Assembly (NCBI RefSeq): GCF_000385175.1
Contig: NZ_ARQJ01000032.1
Span: 1 to 64,000, forward strand
Direction: 5' to 3'
DNA length: 64,000 bases
Source: Salinicoccus albus DSM 19776
GTDB lineage: Bacteria > Bacillota > Bacilli > Staphylococcales > Salinicoccaceae
Below the pieces are notes generated by a model. That model did no database searches. It saw nothing but the letters and a program-made list of their open reading frames with translations, and was not told where the DNA came from. Both the position numbers and the translations under genes were made by a program. Every line of letters starts with the position of its first letter. Position 1 is the stretch's first letter. This document shows positions 35,493-46,229 of this stretch, in pieces.

Positions 35493-35522
35493 CCACAGCC
35501 GGAAAAAGCTGTGGATTTTTTT
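35493..35522. terminator. Bidirectional terminator between telA and brnQ
   Basis: CCACAGC (35493-35499) pairs with GCTGTGG (35508-35514). A T run follows on the forward strand and the A run before it supplies one on the reverse strand, serving both convergent genes. Confidence 0.85.
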
Positions 35523-35531
35523 ATCATCATC

Positions 35532-36845
35532 CTATGTGTATTGAATTCTTTCTTTCTTAAGCCCGATCAGATAGCCGACGATATAACCGATGATCAGGAA
35601 CGGCACCCATTCAAATGAATTTGCAAATAAAGGCAGGCTTTCCATCCAGGCCATTTCAACCCAGCCGCTTCTGTGCACTACAGCGAGTGCACTTACAATG
35701 ATCACTAGCAGAACAGGCAGCTGGAAACTTGCTCTCGGTGATGGGATAAAGTATGTCACGAAAAGCAGCAGAACCGAAGCCATTGCGATCGGATAAAGAA
35801 TTGACAGTACAGGCTCACTTGTTTTTATCACCTGTTCAAGCCCCTGGTTGGCGAGACCCATAGAAATCAGGATAAATAATACAGCGAATACTCTGTATGG
35901 TACCTGCGGAATGATACTGTTGAAATATTCACTTACGGATACGATCAAACCTGCAGCTGTCGTAATACATGCGAATAATACGATTGCTCCAAGCAGTATG
36001 GCACCGAATTGCCCGTAAGCATCGTTTGCAGCAAAAGTAAGCAGGAATGTACCCAGATTCTGGTCATCCGGTGTTACATTGCCTAAATCAGCCCTGTTTC
36101 CAATCCAGCCCAGTGATACGTAGACAATACCAAGCAGTAAAGCAGCAATTGATGCTGACTTAACTGTACCGATCAAAAGATCTTTCCTGTTGTTTACTCC
36201 CAAATTACGGATTGAAGTCAGAACAATCACGGAAAATGCTATTGCTGCAATGGCATCCATTGTCAGATAGCCTTCAGTAAACCCTGTGGAGAACGGTGCC
36301 TCAGTGTTGAAAGTTTCTGCGGAAGGATTTGGAGCATTTCCTGAATAAATCATGAAAGCCCGTACAATAAGTGCGACGATTGTTACCAGCAAAAGCGGGG
36401 TAAGCACTTTACCTATACTGTCTGTCAGGCTGGTGGGATTATAGCTGAGTGCAAATATAATTATAAAGAATATAATTGAAAATATAAGGAGACTCACCCA
36501 TCCCGTACCATCCATGAATGGCAGCACTGCCATTTCATAAGCAGTTGTTGCTGTTCTCGGAATTGCAAAGAAAGGGCCTATGGTTAAGTAAATTGCCACC
36601 ATGAATATGATTGCAAAAGCAGGATGAACAACTTTCAGTGATTCCCTGTATCCTTCTTTGGAAATTGACCCTGCAATAACACCAACCAACGGAAGTCCTA
36701 CACCCGTCAGGACAAATCCAATGATTGCTATCCAGAAGTAGTCTCCGCTTTGATAGCCAAGGCCCGGCGGGAAAATAAGGTTACCGGCGCCAAAAAACAT
36801 GGCAAAAAGCATAAATCCGACTACAAAACTATTTTTTGTGCTCAT
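35532..36845 (-). CDS. brnQ: Branched-chain amino acid transporter (LIVCS family)
   Basis: A 437-residue sodium- or proton-coupled importer of leucine, isoleucine and valine with about 12 membrane helices. SFVVGFMLFAMFFGAGNLIF at the N terminus is the family signature, and NPTSLTDSIGKVLTPLLL in the middle is also conserved. The ATG at 36845 has AGGAGG about eight bases upstream; a TTG lies one codon before. A weak CodY-like site lies about 80 bases upstream. Confidence 0.95.
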   Translation of the reverse strand: MSTKNSFVVGFMLFAMFFGAGNLIFPPGLGYQSGDYFWIAIIGFVLTGVGLPLVGVIAGSISKEGYRESLKVVHPAFAIIFMVAIYLTIGPFFAIPRTATTAYEMAVLPFMDGTGWVSLLIFSIIFFIIIFALSYNPTSLTDSIGKVLTPLLLVTIVALIVRAFMIYSGNAPNPSAETFNTEAPFSTGFTEGYLTMDAIAAIAFSVIVLTSIRNLGVNNRKDLLIGTVKSASIAALLLGIVYVSLGWIGNRADLGNVTPDDQNLGTFLLTFAANDAYGQFGAILLGAIVLFACITTAAGLIVSVSEYFNSIIPQVPYRVFAVLFILISMGLANQGLEQVIKTSEPVLSILYPIAMASVLLLFVTYFIPSPRASFQLPVLLVIIVSALAVVHRSGWVEMAWMESLPLFANSFEWVPFLIIGYIVGYLIGLKKERIQYT

Positions 36846-36953
36846 CAAGCGACCTCCTAACTTGTGAAATGATTTATAAGATTCAGTTTACAGGATAAAC
36901 ACTTTAAAGTCTATAATATTTCTAATTCTCAGATATAGCATTTTAATGCAAAT

Positions 36954-38696
36954 TTATAATAATAGTGTCTTTATAATCCTCTCAAAAACATCCGGCAAAA
37001 TGACAGCGATTTCTTTAACATTTCTTATTATGACAGTATTCTGACCGTAAATATTTTTTATCGCCATTCTTGTATTTTCATCATTCTCATGGTCGATAAA
37101 AATATTAATGACGTTTATCCCCCGCTTTTTAGCTTCGTTAACCGCCTGATGAGTGTCCACAACACCTGTCTGATTATATTGTTCCGCACTCGGAAGACCA
37201 TCTGAGAAAATGATCAGGAATTTATCCTTTTCCGGCCGTTTGTTTAAAATATCAGTTTCATGCCTAAAGACAAAGCCGTCTCTGTTATCGCCGGAAGCCT
37301 CAATATCCAGGAGTGAGACGGGATAGTAATATTGTGAGTTGCCGAAAGTCATATGCTCATAAATATAGTTCGGATATTGATTGGAAATGATCTGGACTGA
37401 ATCTTCATGATGAGAAGTAATACGGTGTGGGATACCAAGCGATTTAAGGATATTATTGATGATAATTATGCCGTCTACACATTCATCAAGATGATCGGCC
37501 ATTGAAAATGACTGATCCAGTACGAGACTGAATACGGCATCGATTTCTTTTGATTCAACATTCTTCTTTGTAAACAGTTTATGACTGCCGTTAATTATTG
37601 GACTGACCGGATTTTTCATCAGTTTGCCGGAACTTCTGCCAGTCTGTAACGCGTCCATTTTATACTTAAGCAGTTTGGTGATATCTCCAATGACCTTTTG
37701 AGCCAGATCATTGTAAGAATCGTAAATTTGCTTGTATTTATTGTAATACTTCAGATTCAATTTCGGTTTCTTTACGATGAGTTCGGCATTATTATTACTC
37801 GGAGAACGGTCTTTGAGTCTGTTATCTCCCTTATTCGTGCCAAAACCTTCTGTAAAATCTGACACGTCATCATCATAAGGGTTCTCAAGGTTGTGGTCAC
37901 TTTTTTTGGAAGTGTTGTCTTCCCCTGCTTCACCAATAACATTGGCGGCCTCAGCATCTCTGCCAGTCTTAGTATCAACCCGGCTTGTGTCTTCATCGGA
38001 TTCCTCCCGTTGTGACGATGTCAGTTCACTGCTGTCTTTTCTATATGGGGTTGTATGGTTATATTCAACAATATCATTAAAAGGCATTTCATGAATCTGC
38101 TGATGCTTATAGAATTTCTTGTCATCAATTGCATTATAGATGGCGTTGGCTATCGATATACTTTCCATTGTACTATGGCTGATAATATTAAATTGTTTTC
38201 GATGAACGTTGACATTCTCTGCGTTGTTTAATATTGCTATGTTCAAGTCTTTAAGGATTTGTTCGGCTTCATTCTTTGAAAGTTTCCGGTATTCGTTACT
38301 CAGGATTTCATCATCCCGTTTGATAAGTGTTTTAGCCAGCCTCCTCTGGGAAAATGATTCAAGCCGGTTTCTGTAGTGTTCTATTGACAGGAAAATTTGT
38401 TTGAATAGCAGTGAAGTCTCCTGCAGGGTTTCAAAAGCAGCATAATCGAATATGCCGGGTGATGGAAATCTCGTCAGTATATCATGCCTGAACCCCTCGA
38501 GTTCAGAGATATCGTGTCTATGTTTCCAAAAGTTACTCACATTCATCGTATTGTTTTTCGGATTGAAATAACTGAATTTGCGCACAGAAACAGACACGTC
38601 TTTATCTTTGAAAAGAAGACGTGTCAAATCAGTCAATTCCATCATGACATTTGAGTCTATGATTTCATCATTGAATTTAATAAAAGAATTACTCAT
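36954..38696 (-). CDS. VWA-domain protein (CobT/NorD-like), partner of the MoxR ATPase
   Basis: A 580-residue protein with an N-terminal helical region, a disordered acidic middle (about residues 225-310, rich in Asp, Asn and Ser) and a C-terminal von Willebrand A domain. The metal-ion-dependent adhesion site is formed by VLDQSFSMADH (around residue 398), the threonine loop and LIIFSDGLPSAEQ (around residue 510). The layout resembles CobT and NorD, which work with a MoxR-type ATPase to insert cofactors or activate enzymes, but the target here is unknown. The start is ATG 38696, or GTG 38705 overlapping the ATPase stop. No nitric oxide reductase or cobalamin genes are nearby. Confidence 0.82.
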   Translation of the reverse strand: MSNSFIKFNDEIIDSNVMMELTDLTRLLFKDKDVSVSVRKFSYFNPKNNTMNVSNFWKHRHDISELEGFRHDILTRFPSPGIFDYAAFETLQETSLLFKQIFLSIEHYRNRLESFSQRRLAKTLIKRDDEILSNEYRKLSKNEAEQILKDLNIAILNNAENVNVHRKQFNIISHSTMESISIANAIYNAIDDKKFYKHQQIHEMPFNDIVEYNHTTPYRKDSSELTSSQREESDEDTSRVDTKTGRDAEAANVIGEAGEDNTSKKSDHNLENPYDDDVSDFTEGFGTNKGDNRLKDRSPSNNNAELIVKKPKLNLKYYNKYKQIYDSYNDLAQKVIGDITKLLKYKMDALQTGRSSGKLMKNPVSPIINGSHKLFTKKNVESKEIDAVFSLVLDQSFSMADHLDECVDGIIIINNILKSLGIPHRITSHHEDSVQIISNQYPNYIYEHMTFGNSQYYYPVSLLDIEASGDNRDGFVFRHETDILNKRPEKDKFLIIFSDGLPSAEQYNQTGVVDTHQAVNEAKKRGINVINIFIDHENDENTRMAIKNIYGQNTVIIRNVKEIAVILPDVFERIIKTLLL

Positions 38697-38701
38697 ATCA
38701 A

Positions 38702-39493
38702 TCACATTCCAAAATGCAGTTCTGCTGCATTCAGTATCGCTTTCTTTTCCTGTACACTGTCGAGCTTATCAACGATTGCTCTGTAACATGCCCGGGAGAT
38801 GGGCATTTCAGTACTTAAATCAGCCATATCGAGCAGACTTCTGACACTTGAAGGTTCTCTTGATATCTGCCCCTGCTCTGTCATTGTTACCAGATCCTGA
38901 TGAAATGCAGTCAGAGCATCAAGAATATCTTCATCTTCCTGAATGCTTTGACTGGATAAGACAGTCTTTAAAGCATCTCTGGAAACATATCCGATTTCAA
39001 TGACATTAAAGCGATTCAGAAGGGCTTCGTTCATCGGCATAGTTCCTACATAGCCGACGTTAATTGCAGCGATTACGTTGAAGTTCTTATCTGCTTCATG
39101 TATATCACCTGTCAGAGGATTCGTAATGGTTCTTCTGTAATCAAGGGCAGCATTCAGTATGGGCAATACTTCAGGTTTAGCCATGTTGATTTCATCAATG
39201 TATAAAACGCCCCCCTGCTTCATCGCTCGAATAACGGGACCATCGACAAAGACAATTTTCTGTTTGCCGTCTGCATACTCAATTGTCTTAAAGCCAAGCA
39301 AAGCTTCAATATCAACATCCACGGAACAGTTGATGCTGTACATTTTCTGATCATAATAATCGGTAAGGTCCTCTGCCAGGCGTGTTTTTCCTGAGCCTGT
39401 CGGTCCTTTCAGCAATAGGTTCTTGCCTAAAGACAGGATACTTTTGGCATCTTTTTTAATATTTTCATCATTGTGCAGGAATTTTTCAGCCAT
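38702..39493 (-). CDS. MoxR-type AAA ATPase
   Basis: A 263-residue AAA+ ATPase. Walker A is LLLKGPTGSGKTRLAEDL (around residue 33), Walker B is GGVLYIDEINMAKPEVLPIL, sensor 1 is VIAAINVGYVG, and an arginine finger region follows in NEALLNRFNVIEIGY. Such ATPases pair with VWA proteins to remodel or activate a target. The stop overlaps the VWA gene candidate GTG start, and only two bases separate it from the upstream 67-residue gene, so the three genes form one operon. Confidence 0.88.
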   Translation of the reverse strand: MAEKFLHNDENIKKDAKSILSLGKNLLLKGPTGSGKTRLAEDLTDYYDQKMYSINCSVDVDIEALLGFKTIEYADGKQKIVFVDGPVIRAMKQGGVLYIDEINMAKPEVLPILNAALDYRRTITNPLTGDIHEADKNFNVIAAINVGYVGTMPMNEALLNRFNVIEIGYVSRDALKTVLSSQSIQEDEDILDALTAFHQDLVTMTEQGQISREPSSVRSLLDMADLSTEMPISRACYRAIVDKLDSVQEKKAILNAAELHFGM

Positions 39494-39495
39494 GA

Positions 39496-39699
39496 CTAAC
39501 CCGCATCTTCAAAATATGTTTTAAAGTACCCGCCGACTTTACCGGAATCATCTTTTACAAATATATATTCCTCAGTCTCATTGACGACAGTGTATTCATT
39601 TCCTGCAGTCAGCATACCAGATACTTTAAATTTTTCAGCGTCAGTATGCACTGCCTTAACCGTTCTGAGGTTATTATTCTCCCATGTTTCGTGAAGCAT
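39496..39699 (-). CDS. Small conserved protein, unknown function
   Basis: A 67-residue acidic soluble protein with a predicted beta-rich core, AEKFKVSGMLTAGNEYTVVN followed by EEYIFVKDDSGKVGGYFKTYF. It resembles a small family of Bacillota proteins of unknown function, but I cannot name it securely. The ATG at 39699 follows GGAGAG; an upstream in-frame start is less well placed. It lies two bases before the MoxR gene and is separated from odhB by a terminator, so it begins the ATPase operon. Confidence 0.7.
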   Translation of the reverse strand: MLHETWENNNLRTVKAVHTDAEKFKVSGMLTAGNEYTVVNETEEYIFVKDDSGKVGGYFKTYFEDAG

Positions 39700-39751
39700 G
39701 ATTAATCTCTCCATATTTCTGTATAATTTAAATTCATTCTAACATAAAAAT

Positions 39752-39779
39752 GACAGGCCTCACATTTTAGAAGCCTGTC
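39752..39779 (-). terminator. Terminator after odhB
   Basis: On the reverse strand GACAGGC and GCCTGTC (39773-39779 and 39752-39758) form a stem that is followed by ATTTTTATG. It closes the odhA-odhB transcript. Confidence 0.75.
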
Positions 39780-39792
39780 GTGAAAAATTATT

Positions 39793-41076
39793 TTAGCCTT
39801 CCAAGAGAAGGTCTTCAGGGTTTTCAACAAGATCTTTGATTGTTTTGAGGAAACCGACTGAATCTTTACCATCAATAATCCTGTGATCATAGCTGAGGGC
39901 AATGTACATCATTGGACGATTTTCTATTTTATCGTCCTCTACTGCAACCGGACGCTTTTGAATGGTATGCATGCCAAGAATTGCAGCCTGGGTGCCGTTT
40001 ATGATCGGTGTGGACATGAGTGAGCCGAACACACCGCCGTTTGTAATCGTGAATGAGCCACCCGTCATGTCATCCAGGCCGAGTTTTTTATTCTGTGCTT
40101 TTTCGGCCAATTCAGCAATATCACTTTCAATCTGTGCAAATGTTTTACTGTCACAGTCACGCACATTCGGGACAAGCAGACCTTCTTCTGTAGAAACGGC
40201 GACCCCGATGTCATAGAACTGCTTGAAAACCATTTCGTCTCCGTCCAGCTCAGCATTTACAGCCGGATATTTTCTCAGAGCTGCAACAGCTGCTTTCGTG
40301 AAGAATGACATAAGACCAAGGCGGGTGCCGTCATGACGATCCTGGAATTGGTCCTTTTTGCGTTTCCTGAGTGCCATGACGTTCGTCATATCCACTTCGT
40401 TGAATGTAGTCAGCATTGCTGTATTCTGGGATACTTCATGCAGGCGTTTAGCTATTGTCTGCCTTCTGCGGGACATCTTCTCACGGATAACCGGTTTTTC
40501 CGGTTTAGTCGCAGGTTGTGATTTTGCTTCCTCTTTTTTAGGCGCGTCCTCTTTAGCCGGCTGTTTGCCTTGGTTGTCTACATCCTGGCTCCTCACCAGT
40601 CCGCGCGGATCAGATGCGTTGATATCATTCAGCGAAAGGCCTTTTTCACGTGCCATTTTTCTGGCAGACGGTGTAGCCACCACGTGTTCATCAGATTCCG
40701 AAGCCTCTGCAGCAGGTGCTTCTTCTGACTCTGAGGATTTATCTTCAGCTGTTCCTTTATCCTCTGCAGGTGCTTCTTCTTTAGTTTCCTCAGATTTTCC
40801 TTTATCTTCGCCTGATGTGGATCCTGAAGATCCTTCTTCAGCATTTTCATCAACGATGGCCACCACTTGTCCGACTTCTACTGTGTCACCTTCTTCTGCT
40901 TTGAGTTCGGTGAGCACTCCGGATTCTTCAGTGATGATTTCTACATTTACTTTATCTGTTTCAAGTTCAAGGACATTCTCGCCCTGTTCTACATATTCGC
41001 CTTTTTGCTTCAACCAGCTTGCGATCGTTCCTTCTGTAATGGATTCAGCCAATTCCGGTACTTTTACTTCTGCCAT
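39793..41076 (-). CDS. odhB: Dihydrolipoyllysine succinyltransferase, E2 of 2-oxoglutarate dehydrogenase
   Basis: The 427-residue E2 subunit transfers the succinyl group to coenzyme A. The lipoyl domain occupies residues 1-75 with the lipoylated Lys42 in [13 protein letters not shown] long acidic linker (about 78-125, rich in Glu, Ser, Ala and Lys) follows, then the E1/E3-binding domain (about 128-165, [16 protein letters not shown]) and the acyltransferase domain. The catalytic histidine lies in [18 protein letters not shown]. The ATG overlaps the odhA stop by one base (TAATG). The E3 subunit is not in the window and is usually shared with pyruvate dehydrogenase. Confidence 0.96.
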   Translation of the reverse strand: MAEVKVPELAESITEGTIASWLKQKGEYVEQGENVLELETDKVNVEIITEESGVLTELKAEEGDTVEVGQVVAIVDENAEEGSSGSTSGEDKGKSEETKEEAPAEDKGTAEDKSSESEEAPAAEASESDEHVVATPSARKMAREKGLSLNDINASDPRGLVRSQDVDNQGKQPAKEDAPKKEEAKSQPATKPEKPVIREKMSRRRQTIAKRLHEVSQNTAMLTTFNEVDMTNVMALRKRKKDQFQDRHDGTRLGLMSFFTKAAVAALRKYPAVNAELDGDEMVFKQFYDIGVAVSTEEGLLVPNVRDCDSKTFAQIESDIAELAEKAQNKKLGLDDMTGGSFTITNGGVFGSLMSTPIINGTQAAILGMHTIQKRPVAVEDDKIENRPMMYIALSYDHRIIDGKDSVGFLKTIKDLVENPEDLLLEG

Positions 41077-43862
41077 TATTCTGCCTCCTCGGATTTTAGA
41101 GCGTTGTCGATGATTTTTTGCTGTATAAGTTTATAAGACTCCCCGTCACCTTCAGAAGTTGAAGCACGCCTGCTTCTGCCGTTATAATTCAGCTCAGCTT
41201 TTTCAGGTGTGATTTCAAGAAGATACGGCAGAGCATAGTTATATATACCCATGTTTTTCGGTTCTTCCTGTACGAATCTTACTTCATCCAGGTTTTTGAG
41301 ATCATTTAGCACGGCTTTGATTTTATCCTCCGGGAATGGGTAGATCTGTTCCATGCGAATGACAAGGATGGTGTCGTCCGGATTTTCCCTCAGATCGGTG
41401 ATTAAATCGATTGCCATCTTGCCGCTCGCTATCAATACTTTTTTAACTTTAGTTTTTTTATAGTCAGGTACAATAATTTCTTTAAAGCTGCCTTCTACAA
41501 AAGCACTGACAGGCTCACTTACAATCTGGTTTCTGAGCAGGCTTTTCGGTGTCATCAACACGAGGGGTCTCATCTTATCCGTACCCAGATATGCAGCTTG
41601 TCTTCTAAGCAGATAGAAGTAGTTGGAGGCACTGGTAAGATTGGCAACCGTCATATTGTTTTCCGCTGCCAGCTGCAGGAAACGTTCCAACCTTGCTGAA
41701 GAGTGCTCTGCACCCTGGCCTTCCTGTCCGTGAGGCAGGAAGAGCGTCATGCCTGACTGCTCGCCCCATTTAGCATTTCCCGCAGCCATGAAGTTATCAA
41801 AATACACTTGTGCCATGTTTGAGAAGTCCCCATATTGCGCTTCCCAAATAGACATTGCGTTGTTGTTCTCGACATTATAACCGTAATCATATCCGACAAC
41901 GGCGGATTCAGAAAGCGGTGAATTATAGACATCAAATGTGGCATTTGAATGATCTATCGCATGCAATGGCACAAATTGCTTCCCGGTTTCAGGATCATGC
42001 AGTACTGAGTGACGTTGGGCAAAAGTGCCCCGTTCGGAATCCTGACCTGTCAGTCTGATTGGTGTACCATCCTGATTGATTGTTGCAAACGCCAGTGCTT
42101 CGGCATGGGACCAATCAATAAGCTCATCGTCATCCTCAAAAGGTTTTTTTCTGCGGTTTAGAACATTTTCCAGCTTCCTGAAAACAGTGAAATCTTCTGG
42201 ATATTTAAACAGATCTTCATTGATTTTCTCCAATCTGTCGTATGTGATATCTTCTTTTTTGTTTTCCTGGCCTTCAATGAGCACTTCCGGAGTCTTCAAC
42301 TCACTGTCAATGTTGGTATCCTTTTTATCAATTTTATCCTGGGCATCTCTCATTTCGTCAGCGATACTATCAATGATATTGTTTTTCTCATCCTCTGTGA
42401 TCACTTCCTGGGAAACGAGATCGCCGCCGTAGATTTCATCAATGGTATCACGGCTTTTAACTTCTTTATAGAGCATCGGATTGGTTGCTGTAGGTTCATC
42501 CATCTCGTTATGTCCGTATCTTCTGTAACCGACAAGATCAATGATGATATCCTTGTTAAATTTCTGTCTGTAACTGAGTGCAATCCCGATGGATCTGAGT
42601 ACATGCTCAGGTTTATCAGCATTGACATGGAGTACCGGGAGGTCGAAGCCTAATGCGCCATCAGATGCGTAGACAGTGGAACGGGCAGCAGATTCTTCTG
42701 TTGTAAATCCAATGCGATTATTGGCGATGATATGCAGGGAACCGCCTACTGAGTAACCATCCAGTTTTCCTAAGTTCAAAGATTCAAAAACGACACCCTG
42801 GGCGGGGAATGCCGCATCACCATGGATAATTGTTGCAAGTGCCTTGTTATAATTTACCTCGGGTTTACCGGAATGATCGGTTGATTCCTGCTGGGCACGT
42901 GTCTTGCCAAGGACTACTGGTGCCACCACTTCCAAGTGACTTGGATTATTTGCAAGGCTGATGCGCTGGGAGATTTCCTTATCATTTCGAACTTTGGCAG
43001 CTCCCAAATGATATTTTACATCGCGGAGCCAGCCCTGGGTGATGTCCAGGGAACCGTCTTCCGGCAGAAATTGCATAGGGTCTGTATTCATAAACTCGCT
43101 GATCATCATCTCGTATGGTTTTTCCAGAATATGGGTTAGCACGTTTAAACGCCCTCTGTGAGCCATACCGAGCTGGAGGTTAGGGATCCCTTCGTCGGAC
43201 ATCAATTCGAGAAGGTGTTCGAGCATCGGCACCAATGTGTCCAACCCCTCAATGGAGAAGCGTTTGGCACCGACAAAATTTTTATGCAGATACTTTTCGA
43301 AGCCTTCCACCCTTGCGAGAGTTTTAAAGAGATCCTTCCTTTTATCATCGGTAAGTTCAACTTTGCTCTGAGTTTCAATTGTTTCTTTGAGCCATTGGCG
43401 TTCTTCAGTATCATTGATGTGCATATACTCATAGGCGATCGGCCCTGTATACAGGGCATACAACTGTGTCATCGCCTCGTATGCATTTTCATAATAATCT
43501 CCCAAATGTCTGCTGACGAGAGAAGCAGGCATCTTTTTCAAATCATTTTCTGTGAGATTGTAATCCTCAAAATTAAGACTTGGGACATTTTTGACATCCG
43601 GTTCATAAAGCGGATATATATCTGCCTCCAAATGTCCAAAAAGCCTGATGTTATCCAACAGTCTGAGCAGGCTTTTCACTTTGTTCTGATCCATACTTAA
43701 TACGCCGGCTCCTGACTGGCCGGATTCAATACTGTCAAACAGTGTGCGCATCTCTTCACTCACACTGTCAGGATCGTCTTGATACATGTCATGAAGCTCG
43801 AGAATCATACCCAGATTTGTCCCAAAACGAACCGGGGCGTTCTCAAGTTCTCTTTCTTGCAT
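41076..43862 (-). CDS. odhA: 2-oxoglutarate dehydrogenase E1 component
   Basis: A 928-residue thiamine diphosphate enzyme that decarboxylates 2-oxoglutarate in the citrate cycle. Conserved blocks include [79 protein letters not shown] with the cofactor-binding part, and a C-terminal transketolase part with [20 protein letters not shown]. The ATG at 43862 follows AGAGGGTGG. The first 35 or so residues match the N-terminal helix of E1o. It is translationally coupled to odhB. arlS lies upstream in the same direction. Confidence 0.97.
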   Translation of the reverse strand: MQERELENAPVRFGTNLGMILELHDMYQDDPDSVSEEMRTLFDSIESGQSGAGVLSMDQNKVKSLLRLLDNIRLFGHLEADIYPLYEPDVKNVPSLNFEDYNLTENDLKKMPASLVSRHLGDYYENAYEAMTQLYALYTGPIAYEYMHINDTEERQWLKETIETQSKVELTDDKRKDLFKTLARVEGFEKYLHKNFVGAKRFSIEGLDTLVPMLEHLLELMSDEGIPNLQLGMAHRGRLNVLTHILEKPYEMMISEFMNTDPMQFLPEDGSLDITQGWLRDVKYHLGAAKVRNDKEISQRISLANNPSHLEVVAPVVLGKTRAQQESTDHSGKPEVNYNKALATIIHGDAAFPAQGVVFESLNLGKLDGYSVGGSLHIIANNRIGFTTEESAARSTVYASDGALGFDLPVLHVNADKPEHVLRSIGIALSYRQKFNKDIIIDLVGYRRYGHNEMDEPTATNPMLYKEVKSRDTIDEIYGGDLVSQEVITEDEKNNIIDSIADEMRDAQDKIDKKDTNIDSELKTPEVLIEGQENKKEDITYDRLEKINEDLFKYPEDFTVFRKLENVLNRRKKPFEDDDELIDWSHAEALAFATINQDGTPIRLTGQDSERGTFAQRHSVLHDPETGKQFVPLHAIDHSNATFDVYNSPLSESAVVGYDYGYNVENNNAMSIWEAQYGDFSNMAQVYFDNFMAAGNAKWGEQSGMTLFLPHGQEGQGAEHSSARLERFLQLAAENNMTVANLTSASNYFYLLRRQAAYLGTDKMRPLVLMTPKSLLRNQIVSEPVSAFVEGSFKEIIVPDYKKTKVKKVLIASGKMAIDLITDLRENPDDTILVIRMEQIYPFPEDKIKAVLNDLKNLDEVRFVQEEPKNMGIYNYALPYLLEITPEKAELNYNGRSRRASTSEGDGESYKLIQQKIIDNALKSEEAE

Positions 43863-43971
43863 TATGCCACCCTCTTTAAGAATCTTATTAACTAATTTAC
43901 ACATACCATTTTAGCATTAAGATATACTGTTTTAAAGCGAATTAACCGTGTAAAAGTCTCAATTTGCCTTT

Positions 43972-45330
43972 TTACATAGGGAATCTTATGGTCACTTTTG
44001 TAAATTTACCCTCCTCGCTGCTGAGCCATACGCTTCCCTTATAGTTCTCTATTAATTTTCTGGCAATTGAGAGTCCGAGACCATTTCCTCCCTGCTGTCT
44101 GCTCCTTGATTTATCTACACGGTAGAACCTGTTGAAAATGGAATCTATTTCAGTTTCGGGTATTCCGATACCGTGATCGATGATTGAGATATCAAAATGA
44201 TCCTCTTTATTTTCAGTAGTGACGATGATGTGTTTATTTACAGTATCGTATTTGATTGCATTGTCCAGGAAAATGATCATCATCTGTTCAAAATGATAAG
44301 CTTCAATCATGAACGTGATTGGTGATTTTTCCAGGTCGAGTGAGAAAGTATAATCCGGATGTACTTTTTTCATTGAATTGACTCTGCTTTCAACCTCATC
44401 ATTAATATCAATCTCTTCTTTGTTATCATTGGTTCTGCCATCATTTTTAGTCAGCAGAAGCAATTCTTCCACAAGTTTGTTGATACGCATTAATTCGTCA
44501 ATTGAGATGTTCAGTGATTCATCCAGCACTTCCGGTTTATGTTTACCCCAGCGGCTGATCAGTTTCAGGTGACCCTGGATGATTTGAAGCGGTGTTCTGA
44601 GCTCATGTGAAGCATCTTCTACAAATTGTTTCTGCTGGTTGTATGATTCTTCAAGTGAATCCATCATATGATTGAATGATTCAACCATATAGTCTGTCTC
44701 TTCAATTTTAGTCTTCAGCTTCAGACGCTCTGAAAATCCTTCTGATTCTACTCTTTTAAGCTGGTTTGCAATACTCCGGATCGGTTTGACCATCTGTGTT
44801 GAAAAGAAATAGCTGATAATCGATGTGAACAGGATAGAAAGGAAACCAACAATTGTAGCGATGAAAACCATCATTCTGATTACAGAGTTATAAGAATCAA
44901 GCGGATGGATAACTGACAGATAACCATTCCAGTACTGTGATTCGATATTCGTACGCGCGACGAGATAGCTGCCCTCTTCGTCGCTTATTTCTGATATATC
45001 AGTTTCAAAGACCGGATCGAATTCAGGCTCCATCTCCATAGGTGTCCCTGTTGTCGCCCTGTATACAACTTCCCCGTCCTGGGTGTAAAGAATCATTTTC
45101 TGTCTGTCATACAGACTGGAATAGATTTCATTCTGTCCGATGGTATTGATTGGCTGGGAGGAATAAAGGGATTCAATCTCTCCGATACTTCTGTCAACAG
45201 AACGATACTCCTGGTCTTTCAAGTAGACACTTGTAAAATAGATCAGGAGAGAACTGAAAATCAGATAGGTGATCGTAATGATCAGCGTTGAAAGTTTGAG
45301 CCATTTGAACTTTAAAGAATTTCTATTCAT
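43972..45330 (-). CDS. arlS: Sensor histidine kinase ArlS
   Basis: A 452-residue membrane kinase, partner of ArlR, which in S. aureus controls autolysis, adhesion and virulence genes. It has two transmembrane segments (about residues 12-34 and 151-174) that flank an extracytoplasmic sensor domain, then a HAMP domain (about 175-228). The phosphorylation site is His in [20 protein letters not shown]. The ATPase domain carries [27 protein letters not shown] and [17 protein letters not shown]. The ATG overlaps the arlR stop by four bases. Confidence 0.95.
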   Translation of the reverse strand: MNRNSLKFKWLKLSTLIITITYLIFSSLLIYFTSVYLKDQEYRSVDRSIGEIESLYSSQPINTIGQNEIYSSLYDRQKMILYTQDGEVVYRATTGTPMEMEPEFDPVFETDISEISDEEGSYLVARTNIESQYWNGYLSVIHPLDSYNSVIRMMVFIATIVGFLSILFTSIISYFFSTQMVKPIRSIANQLKRVESEGFSERLKLKTKIEETDYMVESFNHMMDSLEESYNQQKQFVEDASHELRTPLQIIQGHLKLISRWGKHKPEVLDESLNISIDELMRINKLVEELLLLTKNDGRTNDNKEEIDINDEVESRVNSMKKVHPDYTFSLDLEKSPITFMIEAYHFEQMMIIFLDNAIKYDTVNKHIIVTTENKEDHFDISIIDHGIGIPETEIDSIFNRFYRVDKSRSRQQGGNGLGLSIARKLIENYKGSVWLSSEEGKFTKVTIRFPM

Positions 45331-46001
45331 GAGCGAATCACATATCCTACACCTCGTACGGTTTCGATCAGCTTGTGCTTATCAAATGGTTTTAATTTAT
45401 TCCTGAGGTATCTGATATATACATCCACCACGTTTGTTTCCACTTCACTGTCATATCCCCATACATGGTCGAGAATCGTCTCTCTCTGGAGAACGATTGC
45501 TTCATTCTTTACGAGGAGGTACAGCAATTCATATTCGGTTTTCGTCAGATCGACCTCCTGATCATCAATGGATACTTTGTAAGCTGAGGTGTCTATTTCT
45601 ATACCATGCAGTTTCAGCACCTCCTGCTTTTCATCATGACTGTCGGAACGTCTCATGATCACGCGGATTCTGGCCAGCAGCTCTTCAATTTCAAATGGTT
45701 TGACAATATAGTCATCAGCACCGTAATCAAGCCCGATGACCTTATCATATGTCTCACCCTTGGCTGTGATGATAATGATGGGTACGTCCTTGACTTTGCG
45801 GATTCTTCTGCATACTTCAAGACCGTTCAATTCAGGCAGCATCAGATCAAGAAGTATGCAGTCGTAGTCATTTGCCAAGGATTTTTCAAGACCGTCAGAA
45901 CCATTATCTGATACAGTCACTTCATACCCTTCATGGATGAGTTCCAGTTCTATAAAACGGGTAAGATTCATCTCATCTTCCACAACTAAAATATGTTTCA
46001 T
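45327..46001 (-). CDS. arlR: Response regulator ArlR
   Basis: A 224-residue OmpR-family regulator. The receiver domain begins with [20 protein letters not shown], the phosphorylated Asp lies in [14 protein letters not shown] (around residue 52) and the conserved Lys in [17 protein letters not shown]. The C-terminal winged helix contains [20 protein letters not shown] and [14 protein letters not shown]. It matches S. aureus ArlR throughout. ATG 46001 aligns best with that protein; ATG 46007 is possible. It is translationally coupled to arlS. A structured gap of about 220 bases separates it from the upstream PAP2 gene. Confidence 0.95.
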   Translation of the reverse strand: MKHILVVEDEMNLTRFIELELIHEGYEVTVSDNGSDGLEKSLANDYDCILLDLMLPELNGLEVCRRIRKVKDVPIIIITAKGETYDKVIGLDYGADDYIVKPFEIEELLARIRVIMRRSDSHDEKQEVLKLHGIEIDTSAYKVSIDDQEVDLTKTEYELLYLLVKNEAIVLQRETILDHVWGYDSEVETNVVDVYIRYLRNKLKPFDKHKLIETVRGVGYVIRS

Positions 46002-46103
46002 TTTCATCTTCCTATCCTCCGTTTTTCATATCATATCATTTAATAACTGTTAAGGAAAAAATATAAAGGCGGTTGTCAGTATATGACTATGGATATTATT
46101 CAT

Positions 46104-46134
46104 AAAGAAAGCGGCACCCTGAAAAGGATGCCGC
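46104..46134 (-). terminator. Terminator in the PAP2-arlR gap
   Basis: On the reverse strand GCGGCATCCTTTTCAGGGTGCCGC folds into a stem (GCGGCA with TGCCGC, extended by CCT/AGG past one mismatch) followed by TTTCTTTAT. It lies about 96 bases behind the PAP2 gene stop and before arlR. Confidence 0.75.
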
Positions 46135-46163
46135 CGTATGTGTGTTGGATATATTCCTCTAGT

Positions 46164-46222
46164 TTGAAAATGATCTTTTAAATAAGGGGGGCTTATTTAT
46201 TCTCATTGATAATCATTTTCAA
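46164..46222. repeat. Nested inverted repeats in the PAP2-arlR gap
   Basis: An outer perfect 11-bp inverted repeat, TTGAAAATGAT (46164-46174) with ATCATTTTCAA (46212-46222), encloses an inner 7-bp one, AAATAAG (46180-46186) with CTTATTT (46192-46198). The inner loop is GGGGG on the forward strand and CCCCC on the reverse strand. No ORF with a ribosome binding site was found in it. It may be a structured RNA 3' region or a small RNA ended by the nearby terminator. Confidence 0.5.
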
Positions 46223-46229
46223 TTACATT

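Noticed and set aside
40358-41113. 251-codon open frame opposite odhB
   Set aside because: It is a Ser/Ala-rich antisense frame of the acidic linker and lipoyl domain of OdhB, without family similarity or ribosome binding site.
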